From contig JACYXH010000816.1 in the NCBI GenBank assembly GCA_026745465.1, positions 1,020,001-1,084,000 of the forward strand: DNA of 64,000 bases, given 5' to 3'. The DNA is from Lota lota. Taxonomy: Eukaryota; Chordata; Actinopteri; Gadiformes; Lotidae. Both the position numbers and the translations under genes were made by a program. Shown in pieces: positions 1-12,940 of the stretch; within the stretch, counting starts at the first letter, position 1, and each line of letters begins with the position of its first letter. The notes under the pieces were generated by a model, which saw nothing but the letters and a program-made list of their open reading frames with translations, ran no database searches and was not told the origin of the DNA.

Positions 1-49
1 TCTTTTGGTAACCTACACTATACACACTATCATTGTGTAGATGGTATAC

Positions 50-490
50 CATCGAAGAGAGGAAATATATGAAATGGAAGAATAGATGAAAGAAGATAAC
101 AAATCAGGAGGGGAGAGAGGACAGACAAGAGGAGAATAAAGAAGAGAGAGAGGAGGAATGAGAGAGAGGAGAGAGAAGAGAGGGAGGTAAGGGGGGAGGG
201 TGGAGGAGAGAGGAGGGAGGAGAGGAGGGAGTAAAAGAGAGAAGAGTGGAGAAAGGAGGAAGGAGAGAGAGGAGAGAGAAGAAGAGAGGAGAGAGGGAGG
301 TAAGGGGGAGGGTGGAGGAGATAGGAGGGAGGAGAGGAGGGAGTAAAAGAGAGAAAAGAGGAGAGAGGAGAGGAGAGTGAGGAGGAAGGGGAGAGGAGGG
401 TGTAAAAGAGATAAGAGAGGCGAGGGAGGAGAGAGGGGAAAAGAGAAGAGAGGAGAGAGAAGGGAAGATAGGAGAGAAGCGGGAATAAAC
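50..490. repeat. Purine-rich GA/GGA low-complexity block
   Basis: Almost pure A/G sequence with a recurring GGTAAGGGGGAGGGTGGAGG block about 113 bp apart (186 and 299). The open minus-strand Ser/Leu/Pro frames are composition artefacts. Confidence 0.9.
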
Positions 491-804
491 GAAAACGAAC
501 CGACGAGACGAGACGAGGTCATGGGCCTCTAGTTCTCGTTCTACCTGCAGCATTGCTGACGTGGCTGCGAGCCATGAAGCTTCACTAAGCTGTATAGATT
601 CGCATGCCGACAAGCAGCATGCGCCGGCTGACGGCTGGAGCTGCACACACGTGTAAAGGAGGAGTCGTGACAGAGAAGGACCTGCATAGGTTCTATGAAT
701 GCACTTGTGTGTGGTTGCCATCACATGCCGTAGCTGATTCAAGCACACCTTTTTATTTCATGCTCTTTCTATTGTTCTCTCTATAGCACAGCTGTATGTG
801 CACG

Positions 805-1215
805 CCCACACACACGCACACACACACACACACACACTCTCCAGGGTGAACACTGTGCATATGTGAGACGGAGTGGATGTATTACAGTTTGCTGCATTAT
901 TGATCAGCTGATTCCCTCAGGCAGAGGATACAGACTGGTCATGTTGATTTTCGACGCCTCTTTGTAACACCCTCACACAGTCACACTCAGACACACGCAC
1001 GTGTGTGTGTGTGTGTATATATACACACACACATCATCCACTGTCTCTCTTAGGTCACTGGAGTGAGTCCAAGACCATGTATACCAAGTTCACTGAAGTT
1101 ATTTTTGTCGTCTTTGTGTGTGTATGTGTGTGTGTGTATGTGTGCATCCTGCATCATTTTTCCCTTTCTTCACACACACACAAACACACACACACACACA
1201 CACACACACAAAGAG
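805..1215. repeat. (CA)n/(GT)n cluster
   Basis: (CA)n at 805-838, a self-complementary (CA)(GT)(TA)(CA) stretch at 991-1033, (GT)n at 1115-1145 and (CA)n at 1171-1212. The adjacent GT and CA tracts could form hairpins. Confidence 0.9.
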
Positions 1216-2089
1216 ACGCACACACGGTCATTTGAATCAATCATGGACTTGCCGCAGTCCTCTGGGACCCCTATGAAGAAGGGGCAAGGATGGTCTTTCA
1301 TGTGCATAACAAGTCATTCATGGCCGGACTTACTTCGGGGTCACAGCAGTCATTTTGAGTCTCACCTGGCTGTGGTGAGTCATTGCAGGGCTTGTGCTGG
1401 AGATCCTTTCTAATCCTGGGTTCCTGTCACACCAATTCCCTTTTAAAGGTACATCAAACTTCATTTTAATGTTGAAATCATGTCCAACTGAGTGGAGCGC
1501 CCTTATGAGTTGTATATTGATTTTGGCCGGAGTCATTTCAGGAAGCCCATTAAAAGTAATACCCGGATATCAACGGCGCTAATAGGAGCAGGGTGATGTA
1601 TAGGACTCGATCTGGGCACATTTGCAGCGCACGTGTCTATGCAAAAGATGAGATAGGCTATAAGTGGGTGGGTCTGTTTGTTAGGAAAACATATCCCAGA
1701 CGTAGCACATTATTAAATAAAGTATTTTTAATAAAGCTTTATTTAAATAAAGCTCAGAGACATGTTTCCATTTAAAATAAAGGTTAAATGTATTGTTCAT
1801 ATAATCACATAATATACAGGAGATGGTGTAGAATAATGTAGTGAGTAGCAAGGTTGAACTAAAATCAGATAACAAGAAAGAAATACAAAACAAGCAAAAA
1901 GTGATGGGTGGATAGCGAACATTTAAAATGGACTGGGTGTGGTGTGTTGTCAGACAGACACACTCAGTGTTATTACACGGTGGCAAAGTGCAAAGCGGTA
2001 ACACTGATGCCTCGGGTAACTCTAAACCAAATCCGCTTTTCCGCACTTAGCTTATTAACTACCGTGTTCACCATCTGAACAGCAGACTG

Positions 2090-2325
2090 GGAGAGAGAGA
2101 GAGAACACGGAAGACAGAGAGAGAGAGAGAGAGAGAAATGGAGACAGAGAGAGAGAGAGAGATGGAGAAAGAGAAAGAGAAAGAGAATGAGAGACAGAGA
2201 GAGATGGAGAAAGAGAAAGAGAAAGAGAATGAGAGACAGAGAGAGATGGAGAAAGAGAAAGAGAAAGAGAATGAGAGACAGAGAGAGATGGAGAAAGAGA
2301 AAGAGAAAGAGAAAGAGAAAGAGAG
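2090..2325. repeat. GA-rich region with 42-bp minisatellite
   Basis: A GATGGAGAAAGAGAAAGAGA-type unit, spaced 42 bp (for example 2161 and 2203), is repeated about 3.5 times within (GA)n. A 14-residue charged repeat frame results; no other coding sign is present. Confidence 0.9.
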
Positions 2326-2559
2326 AATCATTACAGCTCATAGTTTTTATTTCAGGCTGACACTTAAAGCTGCACCCCGTAGCGTCGGCACACATTTCTA
2401 CCTCCCTGGCACTGGTAGCCTCGCAGTGTCTGAAGCACAGGCCGCTAACCATTACCTCCGTTGTATCTCTATTAGATTTCTTTTTAATGGTACTTTTGAC
2501 CTATCAACACCAATCCAAAATCGAGGGGGTCGATTAGCCTGCTTAATGGCTACATGTTA

Positions 2560-5500
2560 ATTTTCAATCGTAAAAGAATACAACCCTTACTCATAAACTC
2601 AGGCCAACTGCTACATTTGCAGGCTACCCAGTGTATTGAAATCAATGCAGCTTACAGTTAGGTTCATATTTCTTTTCATTTACAGATTTGTCAGCCAGGA
2701 AAGATTACGCCCAGACAAGATTGATTAGTAGATAATAGTGTCTCCCGAATTAGCCAAACAGTTAAAGTGTGTTTATAGTTAATACAGCATGAACAGATAT
2801 AGGCAGATGTGTTGATGAGATATAAGTCACTAACCCTTAATCATATTCATCTTGAACACAATTAAAGATAAACGTTTAAAAGTGTCCTCTCCATAGTCAT
2901 TCACATGTTAATACTAATTGCATTAGAAAGCATGTATCGTATCTGCCTGTACATGGTGGTGTGGGTTGGGTTGGACCAGCAGAGTGTAGTGCAGTGTTGG
3001 TTAATTAAGGAGACCTTGGATAACCCACCATCAATAATTAGTAAAGAGTGAGGTCAACAGGAATCTCAGATGAACCAAATGAACCTACACATATAATATG
3101 CATAAAGACAATACAATAACTATAGTTAGTGAAGACCCTGGCAAGATGCAGTGAAGTATGTCAAAAGATGCATTCACAGTTTGGGGCCACGATCATCAAT
3201 TGCCCAGTGGAGCTACGAGTGAGTGAGAGAAAGGGAAAGTAGCTGTGACGGCTCATGAATCTGGAAGTTAAACTACGTCTGCCCATCTGGAACCATGAAA
3301 AGCCTCCATTAGCCATTTAGCACAGAGTCATTAAGACAAGACCACACACGCACACACACAGTCTCAGTCGCGCGGAAACATGTGCATGCACACGGGAACT
3401 TGTGCACCTCCTATGCACGGCCGATGGAGGTGAACACACACACACACACACAGACACATAATTGAATCATGCCGATACATTTAAGGGACGCACTAATGGC
3501 ATATTATGCTCAGCCTCCTTCACTATAATGGAGCGAGATTTGGAATTGGCAGGGATGCACCATTTCACTGATAGCATAAAACAATACAGTACTATTAGTA
3601 AAACATTTTTAGAAAGATGCTATTTTAAATGATTATATCAAGAAAACATGACAGGGCTGCTTTCAAATTAAAACATTTGGAAACGTGTGACAGATTCCAA
3701 TTTGTTAGATAGAAGATGGTGAAAATGAAATACTGCTGAAATGGTCTGTGTATCTCAAAGTGGGTTTACTTCCTGTGAGGTAGTGACAAAACAGAAACTG
3801 CTCTGTGTTGATGGATTTCCAGGAAAAAAATCCTAAGAAATGATATTGACTAGATTGCAAAAATGTCCCTCACCCCTTAGGTTTTGGAAATTAAACTCAG
3901 GAAAAGTTCACCAACAATACTTTTCGTGGAATTTAAATGTTTCCATGCTGTCACTGTGAAAAGTTCACGTGTCATCATTTGTTAGGGACCGCGGGTGTCA
4001 ACTGGTCCTGGGGGATGTAGCACCACGGCCCCTGGCCCATAGACATTCCTCATTGGCCCACAGTCATGTTGGAAGTGAAGCAGTTGAACATGTTAGAACA
4101 CACCCCTCCCAATCGCATTCCCTTGCCTTTAACATATGCAAATATACATGTGATGACCTATTAAAGCCTGAGCCAATCACAGCTGATCAGAAGTAGGGTT
4201 GTACATGCAACACACACAGTGTGGACTTGACAGTGTGCAGACTTTTGCCTTTCAGCTGTAAATATCCCTCAATCTTTGCTCTTCCCTTTTCTGTATTTCC
4301 GGTACCATGTGAAATTATCTTGATGTGGAAGGTGTATGTTTCTATTAATTGAGTGTACATGTTTGTGATAAATATGCGCAGGATACATTCAATGTAAATC
4401 GTATGCAGGAAGGCAGCTTTGCATATTCAGAACAAAAGGAGTGGACTCCTCTTCCCACCATGGTAAAGACGGTGCAATCAGCCACCGCAGACTGGCCCAA
4501 CATCTGCAGCAGCCAACTGCACACGGCAAAGGCCCAGAGCTTGTGGGAGGAAGGAACGGCTTGCTCTGCCCTTTCCTGCAGAGGCACCTGGTGTGGTCTG
4601 ACCACTCCGGTTCATTGTTCGTCTGCACTCGCCTACGCCTGTATGAGTCCAATCTCCCTGCTTCCTCCCCGGGATGCTGACAGGACATGACAGCTCCCAT
4701 CTTTCCCAATGTTGGAGTGGGAGGTGTGATTGGGGGAACACCAATCCATACAGTTATCTACCAGATCTCTGCACTCCTTGTCGACCGTAATTCCATCAAC
4801 AATAATCGTCAGGTCCCTTTATTTACAGATGGCTCAGCTTGTGGGTTAGGAGTGGAAGTCAGATGGGTCGAGGGTGAATGAGAAGAGTGGAGGAGACGGT
4901 TAGGGTTAGGGTATCTGGGGGATCTGAGAGCTTCTCTGCCAGCAGGGAAGCTGGCATTATGCCTGTGCACAATGGCATCTTCTACGTCAACGTGGGGATG
5001 GACACAAACTGCAGGGGCCCCGGTGACATACTCGCTCACCGGGAGCCTGAAATATATAGAAACTTTATATCTAAAAATGATTTGGCCCATGAAGAGTTTG
5101 AATCCTTCGTCCTACTATGCCAGCCTTGTAGCGCCAGGGAGCCAGTCTCTGAAGCCCTGCCGTGACACGCCTTGCTCAACACAATCTCCACATGGGCCTA
5201 AGACATACAGTATATTGTCATCGCTGTAATGAAAGGTAGTGTGTTATTATTGTGTGTATTATTGAAGTGACACACATTTTCACAAGCAATATTTAATTTG
5301 TGGGTCAGCAGATTTATCTTTTAAGCTTGGAACAGGTAGAATTCCATACTGTCATTACTAACTCCACATTTGCCGCTGCAAACTGTTTTGTTTTCGTCAA
5401 AACCATTGCTAGCTGAATAATACAATGTTTTCACTTCCTATTCCATGACCCACTTTTTCCCCATATTTTTTTTTCTTTCTTGTATATACCCCCTTGGGGT

Positions 5501-7740
5501 TTTAGTGTTTCATCTGCTGCCAGGATCCATGTTGCTTTCTAGGCATTATAATGAGCAAATGAGAACACACAAATAATACAATCCTTATTCATATATGCAC
5601 GCTTACATACACTCATATGTGGTGTAAGCACAGCATGTGCGCCATAGAAATGAGCAAAGAAGTCATTATCAGCTTTCAATTTGAACCAATTAGTATGCAT
5701 TTACACATCTTCTCACTTATTCGTCATTAGGGTTAAAATTAAAAAAATCTGAATTTGGCCATACATAATCATCTTTAAGAGTGACAGGCCAATCTACCCT
5801 CGTTGTATCGAAGTGAACATTTACTCTGAAATAGTTTTTCTATGGCTTTCTGACATGTTTCCCATTGTTAAGTAAATGTGATAGAAATAGAAAAAAACAC
5901 CATGACACATCAAACAACCTTGCCATTCCGTGAAGGGTTTTTCAACTTATGTGCCTGTAAATCTTTTTTAATCTTGGGATGACTCAGAGACACCAAGCTT
6001 TAGGCTAGCAATTGTTCCAATTTATTCCATTTAAAATGACCACAGTTCAAATGCCCAATGTTGTAACCGTTTGTCAGAAAAAACTCTCCTTAATTCTATT
6101 GCTTTTATCTGCTTCTCTTTCCTAACACTTCTGAAAAGTAAATGGCTGGTAATATTACAATAGACATTGTAAATGCCTTAATTGTTTAATATGCCTTGCA
6201 TTTGAACATTAATTCATGCCATTTATTTCAGCCAAATTAAACATTTACTCAATCCATTTTGTTGTCTTTATGAAAATAAATTATCTCTCTGACATTAGAG
6301 TGGGGAATTGCCAACACTTACCACTGTTAACGTTGACATATTTAGCTTGTTGCTATGCTTTTGGCGGTGGAATTAGCCTCCATTGCTCTATTGTGTAAGT
6401 ATCGCCTGTGATGTCTCCATTTGTAAAACTGTCAAAAACCTCTTAGCCAATTATGAGCATAAAAGTGGTGAGTGCTGAAAAGCAAAGCAAGCAGCAGGAT
6501 ATATATACATATATTAAATAGTATGAGGAATTATGAAGATAAAAGTCTTATTTTTCTGTGAACACTGGTCATGTGTTGTTGTATTTACCCAGCAGGCTTC
6601 TAACATTAAAAACATACACTTATCTAGACTGCTTGAGCATTTCTCACTCAATGCTTTTTTTGATGTACACAGTGTGCCAAATGGCATGGCTACCTCTGGA
6701 GACAGAAATGGCACCCAGTTATCATTTGGCACCAGAGCACAAATGGATATCATCAAATAGATTCAGACACGATCCCTTTCAACCACTGCTTATGAAAAGT
6801 TTTTAAAGTTTGAAAAGGGGATATGATTACTGCAAGTTGCAGCCTCTGGGAATGACTAACAGCATTTGACGCCAAGCTCAAATATGAATAATGGATGATT
6901 GTTTGGCTGACAGAAACACACACGCAGAACAATAGTCTGTGATGAGAGAGGTGCAGATCTAAATGTGGAACAATGACTGAAAGGCATGCCGGCTTCCCCA
7001 TGCGAGGGATTAAACCGTTGGATCGTTTCAGACAAAGTGCCACCCCACTGCCTCAGCTGTGTAAACCAGGGTGTGCACGAGGACGGCTGTATGTATACCT
7101 GTTCAAATGGGCCTTACAACGCCGTAATGTGACACATGACTCACAAACCAACTTCCCTGTCGTTGATGGTGACTAAGTCCCAGTGTTTTCATTTTGTCCA
7201 CCTGACAAATACTTTAGTGTGGCAGGGAGTTTGTATAAAGAAAGTACATTTGAAAATGCATATAGAATTTGTATATGTATTATATTATTTGTATTGTATT
7301 ACAATATTGTATCCATACCATACTGCTATGGATCATTGAAAAAAAAAGTGTAAAAATGATATCTAATGAATTTTCAATGGTCTGGGTAAATCATGCAGGA
7401 TCTGTAGCCTATTATGAGTTGTAACAGGTTGAATGCAGTGTGGTGTTGTAGTATGAACATGTGCACTCCAAGTCATTTAGCATGTGCTGGCTGCCAGTGT
7501 TATTGCCTAGGGCTGGTCCATACCCAAATAGCATGGAGTAAAGCCCAGAGGGACTTGAATAACTCATAACAATGCTTGAGCTTTCAAATCCCACTGGGCT
7601 TTATTTGATCAAATGCTGGCAGGTTGAATTCAGAAAACGACCCACACACTCACAGTAAGACATCAGACTCTGCTGCCCTTCCCCAACAAGGAGAGAGCTC
7701 ACTAAATATAGGATAGTTTGTGTACCGCAGCATATGAGGG
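2560..7740. other. Non-coding stretch, mostly unique AT-rich DNA
   Basis: No credible gene. Short (CA)n tracts occur at about 3342-3360 and 3435-3452, and a two-copy telomere-like GGTTAGGGTTAGGG at 4899-4912. Short open frames around 4345-5230 on both strands have no recognisable domain and overlap one another. Confidence 0.6.
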
Positions 7741-7744
7741 CATC

Positions 7745-7780
7745 ATAATACACAACAGGTATTTACCTGTTGTGTATTAT
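7745..7780. repeat. 36-bp palindrome (17-bp arms, TT loop)
   Basis: ATAATACACAACAGGTA (7745-7761) and its exact reverse complement (7764-7780) are separated by TT. They are followed by ATGATTATATG direct repeats, and a third partial arm (TACCTGTATTTACC) occurs near 7820. Confidence 0.92.
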
Positions 7781-10700
7781 ATGATTATATGATGATATGA
7801 TTATATGATGTATTATGATACCTGTATTTACCTACAAAAGACAATTTTGAACCCCCTTAGCGCAGCTATACGTAGGGTGCTAACATGCGTATCCATAGAA
7901 AGTATTATCTTGATTGTAGATTTTATCATAACTGATGGTTTAAAAAATGGTTTTGAATCGTTCATTTCCTCATAGGCTCTAGTGGAGACGTGTGGTATTT
8001 TCAAGGGTATGGAAGTTTGCCTATTAACCCAAACATGAAGTACTAAAATCAAAGTTGATTGTCGCCCATATTCGATTGGGTTATTAAATAGTAGGCAACT
8101 ACTTAAACATTCGGACCCAACCAGTATTTCAGACTAGAATATACTTGATATTTACGAACCAACATATGATATCACGTCACAATGACAAGCAGCCACATAA
8201 TTCACTCATGTTTGCTTCTATTTATTCCTCTGAATACAAGTGGGCTATTCCAATGAATTAAAAAGCCTTCATGCTTGCAGTTATGTTTTAGCTTTTGCTT
8301 TAAAGAAAAGTTGGATTCTGCCTTGAAGCCGCTTTAAACCCAATGACAGAAATATCGGCTCTAGAATCAGCAACAGAGAGCAACGTCACGTGCAGAACAG
8401 TTGTCCACCACCCGGTTGGTTTAGGTGGAAGCAACCCAGGCCAGTAGCCCAGGAAAATGGATTTCTGCGCCACGAAAATCACTACTGGACTGAACTAGCT
8501 TTCAACAAGACTCATTAGAATGATAATCCCCGTCTATCATCAACATCCCATGGCATCATACCGAGGTGAAGTCGTCAACCTGACCACATTGCACCTAAAA
8601 ATCCCTTCATTCATCTATGATTTTATTTGCCACTTTCACAAGGATTCGGGATTTCCCCTTTAGCCAAACATCAAATGATTTGCAATATAGGAAAAGACAG
8701 ATTTGGACATGTTCAGTCCATGTGTTTGTTTAAATTATATAAAATGTACTAAGAATCTGAACATCATGTATTTCTCTTCGTTCTAACTCTGTGTTTGCAT
8801 CCCTGATGAACATACTGTATAGTCATTGCATGCCTTCTATTTTAGTTCTTAAATCCATTCGTTTAAGCCGAGAAGAGAGTTGTTTAGCGTGGAAACAGGC
8901 GAAATTGCGAACAAACTATACAATCGAACAATTGACCAGAAGCCAATTGCACGAAAAAGGAAGGTACACATCAGTACAGGGTACCTGCAGGTTAAAACCA
9001 GTTCAATTGAAGACTTTTGACTACCTTTTTAATACCACTTGTAACACAATTTAAAGATTATTTCACGGCCCAAGGGAATATATGTAAATGACCGTCTGCA
9101 ACCTGGAATTCTTTAAGAAGTAAACACAATTATTTATTTTGTTATTTGTTATAATTCTGTCCGTTTATCTCAGCAGCGCTGCTTGTCTAATAACAAAAGT
9201 GTCCTGCACGCCCATTGAGTTATTGTCCCAGTGCAGTCAACACAAGTTTGTACATGCAGCGGGAGGCAAATCAAAATATATTTTGTGTAGAAATTCAATA
9301 CGAATGATTCGAGGTGTATTATTTTACCTCTCCTGACAGTAGCTAAAAATCATTAAATTAAGACTTTTTATTACTTTGAATACCTCCGTGGGTACCCTGA
9401 AGTAATTAGGTCCTGGCATGATGATAAAGTATTGATAGTCACAATAAAATAGCTTGTGGGATCAAAAACACTTGGGGACTTTGTGGCGCGTGCTGCATGC
9501 TTGTGACTTATCCAGTGTGGAAGATGTGCAGAAGACCGTTTCATATCATTTCAGAATCCCAAGCACTCACCGCTCATTTGCTGAAACATGCTTTTGAACC
9601 AGAGAAACTTCAGCCATGTAACCTATTCTACAAATAGGTTATTCACTGGACAATTACTGCTTAACGGATTGGCTTTTAAGATAACAACATCCCTGTGATC
9701 CCCCTTACCCTTGACTTTTAACAGGGCTTTAAGATCTTTCTTTTTCTTTTTCTTTTTACTGTTTCAATAAAGAAGAAAACAGTTTTTCTTGCTTCCCTAT
9801 TTCGATTATTTCATTGATTGATTTTGACAAAGCGAGTTGACCACATATGCTTCTGGGAAGTTAAATGGCAACGAAGCCAGCTGTATAAGCCTGGTTACAC
9901 TCCTCAATCAATGGTGACAGAAACGCATTAAAGCAGTGTACGAGTGTACGTGCTTTTTTCACCACATTTTTCATTCGCTTTTTTTCCGACACACAATTCA
10001 AATAAATCTCACTCACTCTGAAAGGCAATATTGATGCCAGATGACTTGAATGCTGTGAAATTATAATCATGGTTAGACTAGTATTTACTATTTTGCACCA
10101 CATTCCTGACCCAAGGAATTGTACACTGTCCTTTGCACCTGCTATTGCATGAGCAATAAACAATTTGCTCATGCTGTCTTTTACCTGCCAGTCTTTTTTG
10201 ACCAACGCATTAGTGCATATTTATATGAATGCCAGGATAGCAGTTAAGTACTGCAAGTTTATGCAAAAACGTTTAGTTGATGACAGATGCACTGAATTAT
10301 ATTTGACCCTTTTCACAGAAGGTGCCATAGCAGAGTTAGCATAGGGCTTGCTAATCACAATTGGTTAACACAATTCATTAACATACAAGGAATTTATCTT
10401 GGTGCACTGCTATAAAAGGGACCAAGAAACACGTTCAAACGAGCATTGCAGGCACTGCACACATTAAACAGTATCACACCTCTACCTCTACAATTATGTA
10501 GGTATGTCAAGATCATTTCGGTTCATTTCTATTCTGTGACGTAAACAATGCCTCACTGAGGCATCACATTGTGTGACAATGTAGTGCCCATCATATTCAC
10601 AATCAATGCACAGATGGTGCAGTCTTTGTTGAACTAATCCAGGAAGAAGTCTGCCACGTGTTCACCACACATGACCCTTGACCAATGTTGTCAATAACAG

Positions 10701-11212
10701 CTTGTAGGGAATTAAAACGTCAGCAATTGGCCAGGTCATGTCGCCCTCTCATTCTTCAGAGTCTCCTCCTTGGGGATGGCTCTCATCTGTATCAGAGATG
10801 TCCATGTATATTAGTAACATTGTTGGAGAGGAAATCAGTCCACTGCTGCACTATCATGCTTTAGAAGATTGACCCTTCAGAGGTGCTTGATTCTTGTGGA
10901 GAAGCTTCTTCCTTTGGGATCCAGACTCCTTCAGCGAATCTGAAGATGTTCAAAAGGCCACTAGGAGTAGCCAGGGCCAGTGCTTGTAGAGCTAGCTTGT
11001 AGAGCTAAACGAAATCCTCCCAAAGTGCGGCGCATGATTCGGGAGCGGAGCATTGCAGAACCAACGAGAGGTGGGGGTGCGTCTATGAGGGCTGTTTGCC
11101 CCTGCCACCATTTCTGCTGGTGCTCCCGAGATACAGGACGATGATCATGCTTCACGGAGACAGAGTGACGGCGAAGCTTGCTTCCTGACTCTTTCCTTCT
11201 AGCACTCCAAAC
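7781..11212. other. Non-coding stretch, unique AT-rich DNA
   Basis: No open frame above about 115 codons and none recognisable. The sequence is complex and low in simple repeats between 8050 and 10450, which makes it one of the better places to look for conserved non-coding elements. A short CTTTTT repeat lies at 9738-9758. Confidence 0.55.
10411..10418 (+). promoter_or_regulatory. Candidate TATA box
   Basis: TATAAAAG in a locally less AT-rich context (CTGCTATAAAAGGGACC) is a strong match to a vertebrate core promoter. An initiator-like GAGCATTGCA lies 30 bp downstream and a GTATGT donor-like motif at about 10502. No open frame follows, so it would serve a non-coding RNA or an old transposon promoter. 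This rests on motif matching only. Confidence 0.25.
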
Positions 11213-11428
11213 GCCGTCCAGCAGGATCTCCAGCTTCTTCCTCGAGGGGCCTCAGTGGCTCTAAACGCCGTCCAGCAGGATCTCCAGCTTCTTCCTCGAG
11301 GGGCCTCAGTGGCTCTAAACGCCGTCCAGCAGGATCTCCAGCTTCTTCCTCGAGGGGCCTCAGTGGCTCTAAACGCCGTCCAGCAGGATCTCCAGCTTCT
11401 TCCTCGAGGGGCCTCAGTGGCTCAGCCA
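11213..11428. repeat. 54-bp minisatellite, 4 copies
   Basis: Copies start at 11213, 11267, 11321 and 11375, with the GCCGTCCAGCAGGATCTCCA block in each and almost no differences. The unit is an 18-codon multiple, open on the minus strand (EPLRPLEEEAGDPAGRRL). That minus frame runs only 76 codons, so coding is unsupported. Confidence 0.92.
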
Positions 11429-12278
11429 CGGGAGGCAGCAGTTACTCACTGCTCTGCTTTTACTGCATTCCTGGGGCAACCCTGCGCTCACCAGGGCTTG
11501 TGAATCCCACACAGACCGGGATTCGGCCTGCCAACCCGCCCATCTCTCGTTCTATGTATTTAGTTTTACAGTAAATGTAGTCACAGAACATGGGGTAAAT
11601 ACATTTTGAGCAATCAAGCAAAGACATCCCCCCCCCCCACTGGTAAATGAAAACAAAAGTCATAATAACATCAAACATAACATAAAGTATATATTTGAAT
11701 TACATCCAACACATGTAGGACAGGACGGTCATTATATTAAAAGGTTATGCAGTAGTAGATTTAGGAATCAACCGCAATAGACCCCCAGGGGGACATTGCT
11801 TTGAAACCACAGAAACATTAATAATGTAGCACAGATAATATAGATAGATATAGATAAATTAAATAATCTCATGAAATAAACAAGTGAAAAATAATAAATA
11901 GCCTACGTCTCAGTTCTGGTCCTTCCTGCCTCTCGATGAGTTATGCAGCTGTCATGGCTGTATAACAGAGTTATAGATGAAGAGCCTCCACAGCGTATGT
12001 GCATTACAGAAATAATAGCTCATGTTGGCCCCTCTTTCCGGTCTTTCTTATTTTGTTTGTGGTTGTTGTTGTCTATTCTTGAACACCACTAGTGATTGTA
12101 GCGATATATCTGTAGATGCGCATGAAGACAATACTAATCCATGGTTAAGTTTATGTGTCTGGGACATTATGAAAAATAACAAGGCATTAGAAGGGAGGCA
12201 TTGTATCACATTATAGCATCATTATAATTAACTTCCGCAGACCCACATTACAAAAAACAGGTTAGAATACAACATAAT

Positions 12279-12279
<1 letters not shown>

Positions 12280-12322
<43 letters not shown>

Positions 12323-12332
12323 ACACCCACAC
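12280..12332. repeat. (CA)n microsatellite
   Basis: An uninterrupted (CA)n of about 40 bp followed by CCCACACCCACACA variants. Confidence 0.95.
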
Positions 12333-12861
12333 ATACCTGGTGGAGCAGGGTGCTTCATTGGTCCAAAAACATCAGACACTCAACCAGGCAATCTAGGCGA
12401 CCTTCTGCATGCCGGCTCAGGGATGTCCCTATTGCTTCTCAACCTCATCCATCCTTTAAGATGCACAAATCTTTTTTGTTTTTTCTGACGTCAGTATAGG
12501 TGACCCAGCATGCACCATCAGAATTTTTGTTGGCAATACTCCACCATTTTGAGGACTCAAGAGAGTTGTAGTAATGTAACGTCCTAAATAAACATAAGTA
12601 TACAGTATCCTAGGCTTATCCAAACTTTGTTTTGCCAGGTGTCACATGAGAAAGCTGTGGCAGTTTGAAACACAAAACAATGTCACCCCATAATGACAAA
12701 TTATTTCACGATTCATTACTAAACAATGACCATAACAACATTACTACCATTGACGTTCTGATGCTGCTATACTTCCGAAATAGAGGCGGTCATTGCAATG
12801 TGATGTAACAATGTACAAGCCCTATAGGGATTGTCAAAGCTAAATCATTTAATAATTCAAA

Positions 12862-12940
12862 CAGTTTCTGGCTTTGGATAAATGGCTAACCTTCCCTTTG
12901 GCTTTGGATAAAGACGCAAATGATCATAATAATCCTAATA
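12862..12940 (+). mobile_element. Possible SINE tail fragment, duplicated
   Basis: Two copies of GGCTTTGGATAAA (about 12870 and 12899), the second continuing AGACGCAAATGATCATAATAAT. This resembles the conserved 3' tail (CTTTGGATAAAAGCGTCTGC) of fish SINEs. No tRNA-like head with A/B boxes is visible, so it is at most a fragment. Confidence 0.3.

Noticed and set aside
4800-4860. LFTDGSA string resembling the RNase H motif of retroelements
   Set aside because: A single seven-residue match in a 64-codon frame, with no flanking reverse transcriptase or integrase signal, is most likely chance.
4899-4912. TTAGGGTTAGGG as a telomere remnant
   Set aside because: Only two hexamers in unique sequence; not enough for an interstitial telomere.
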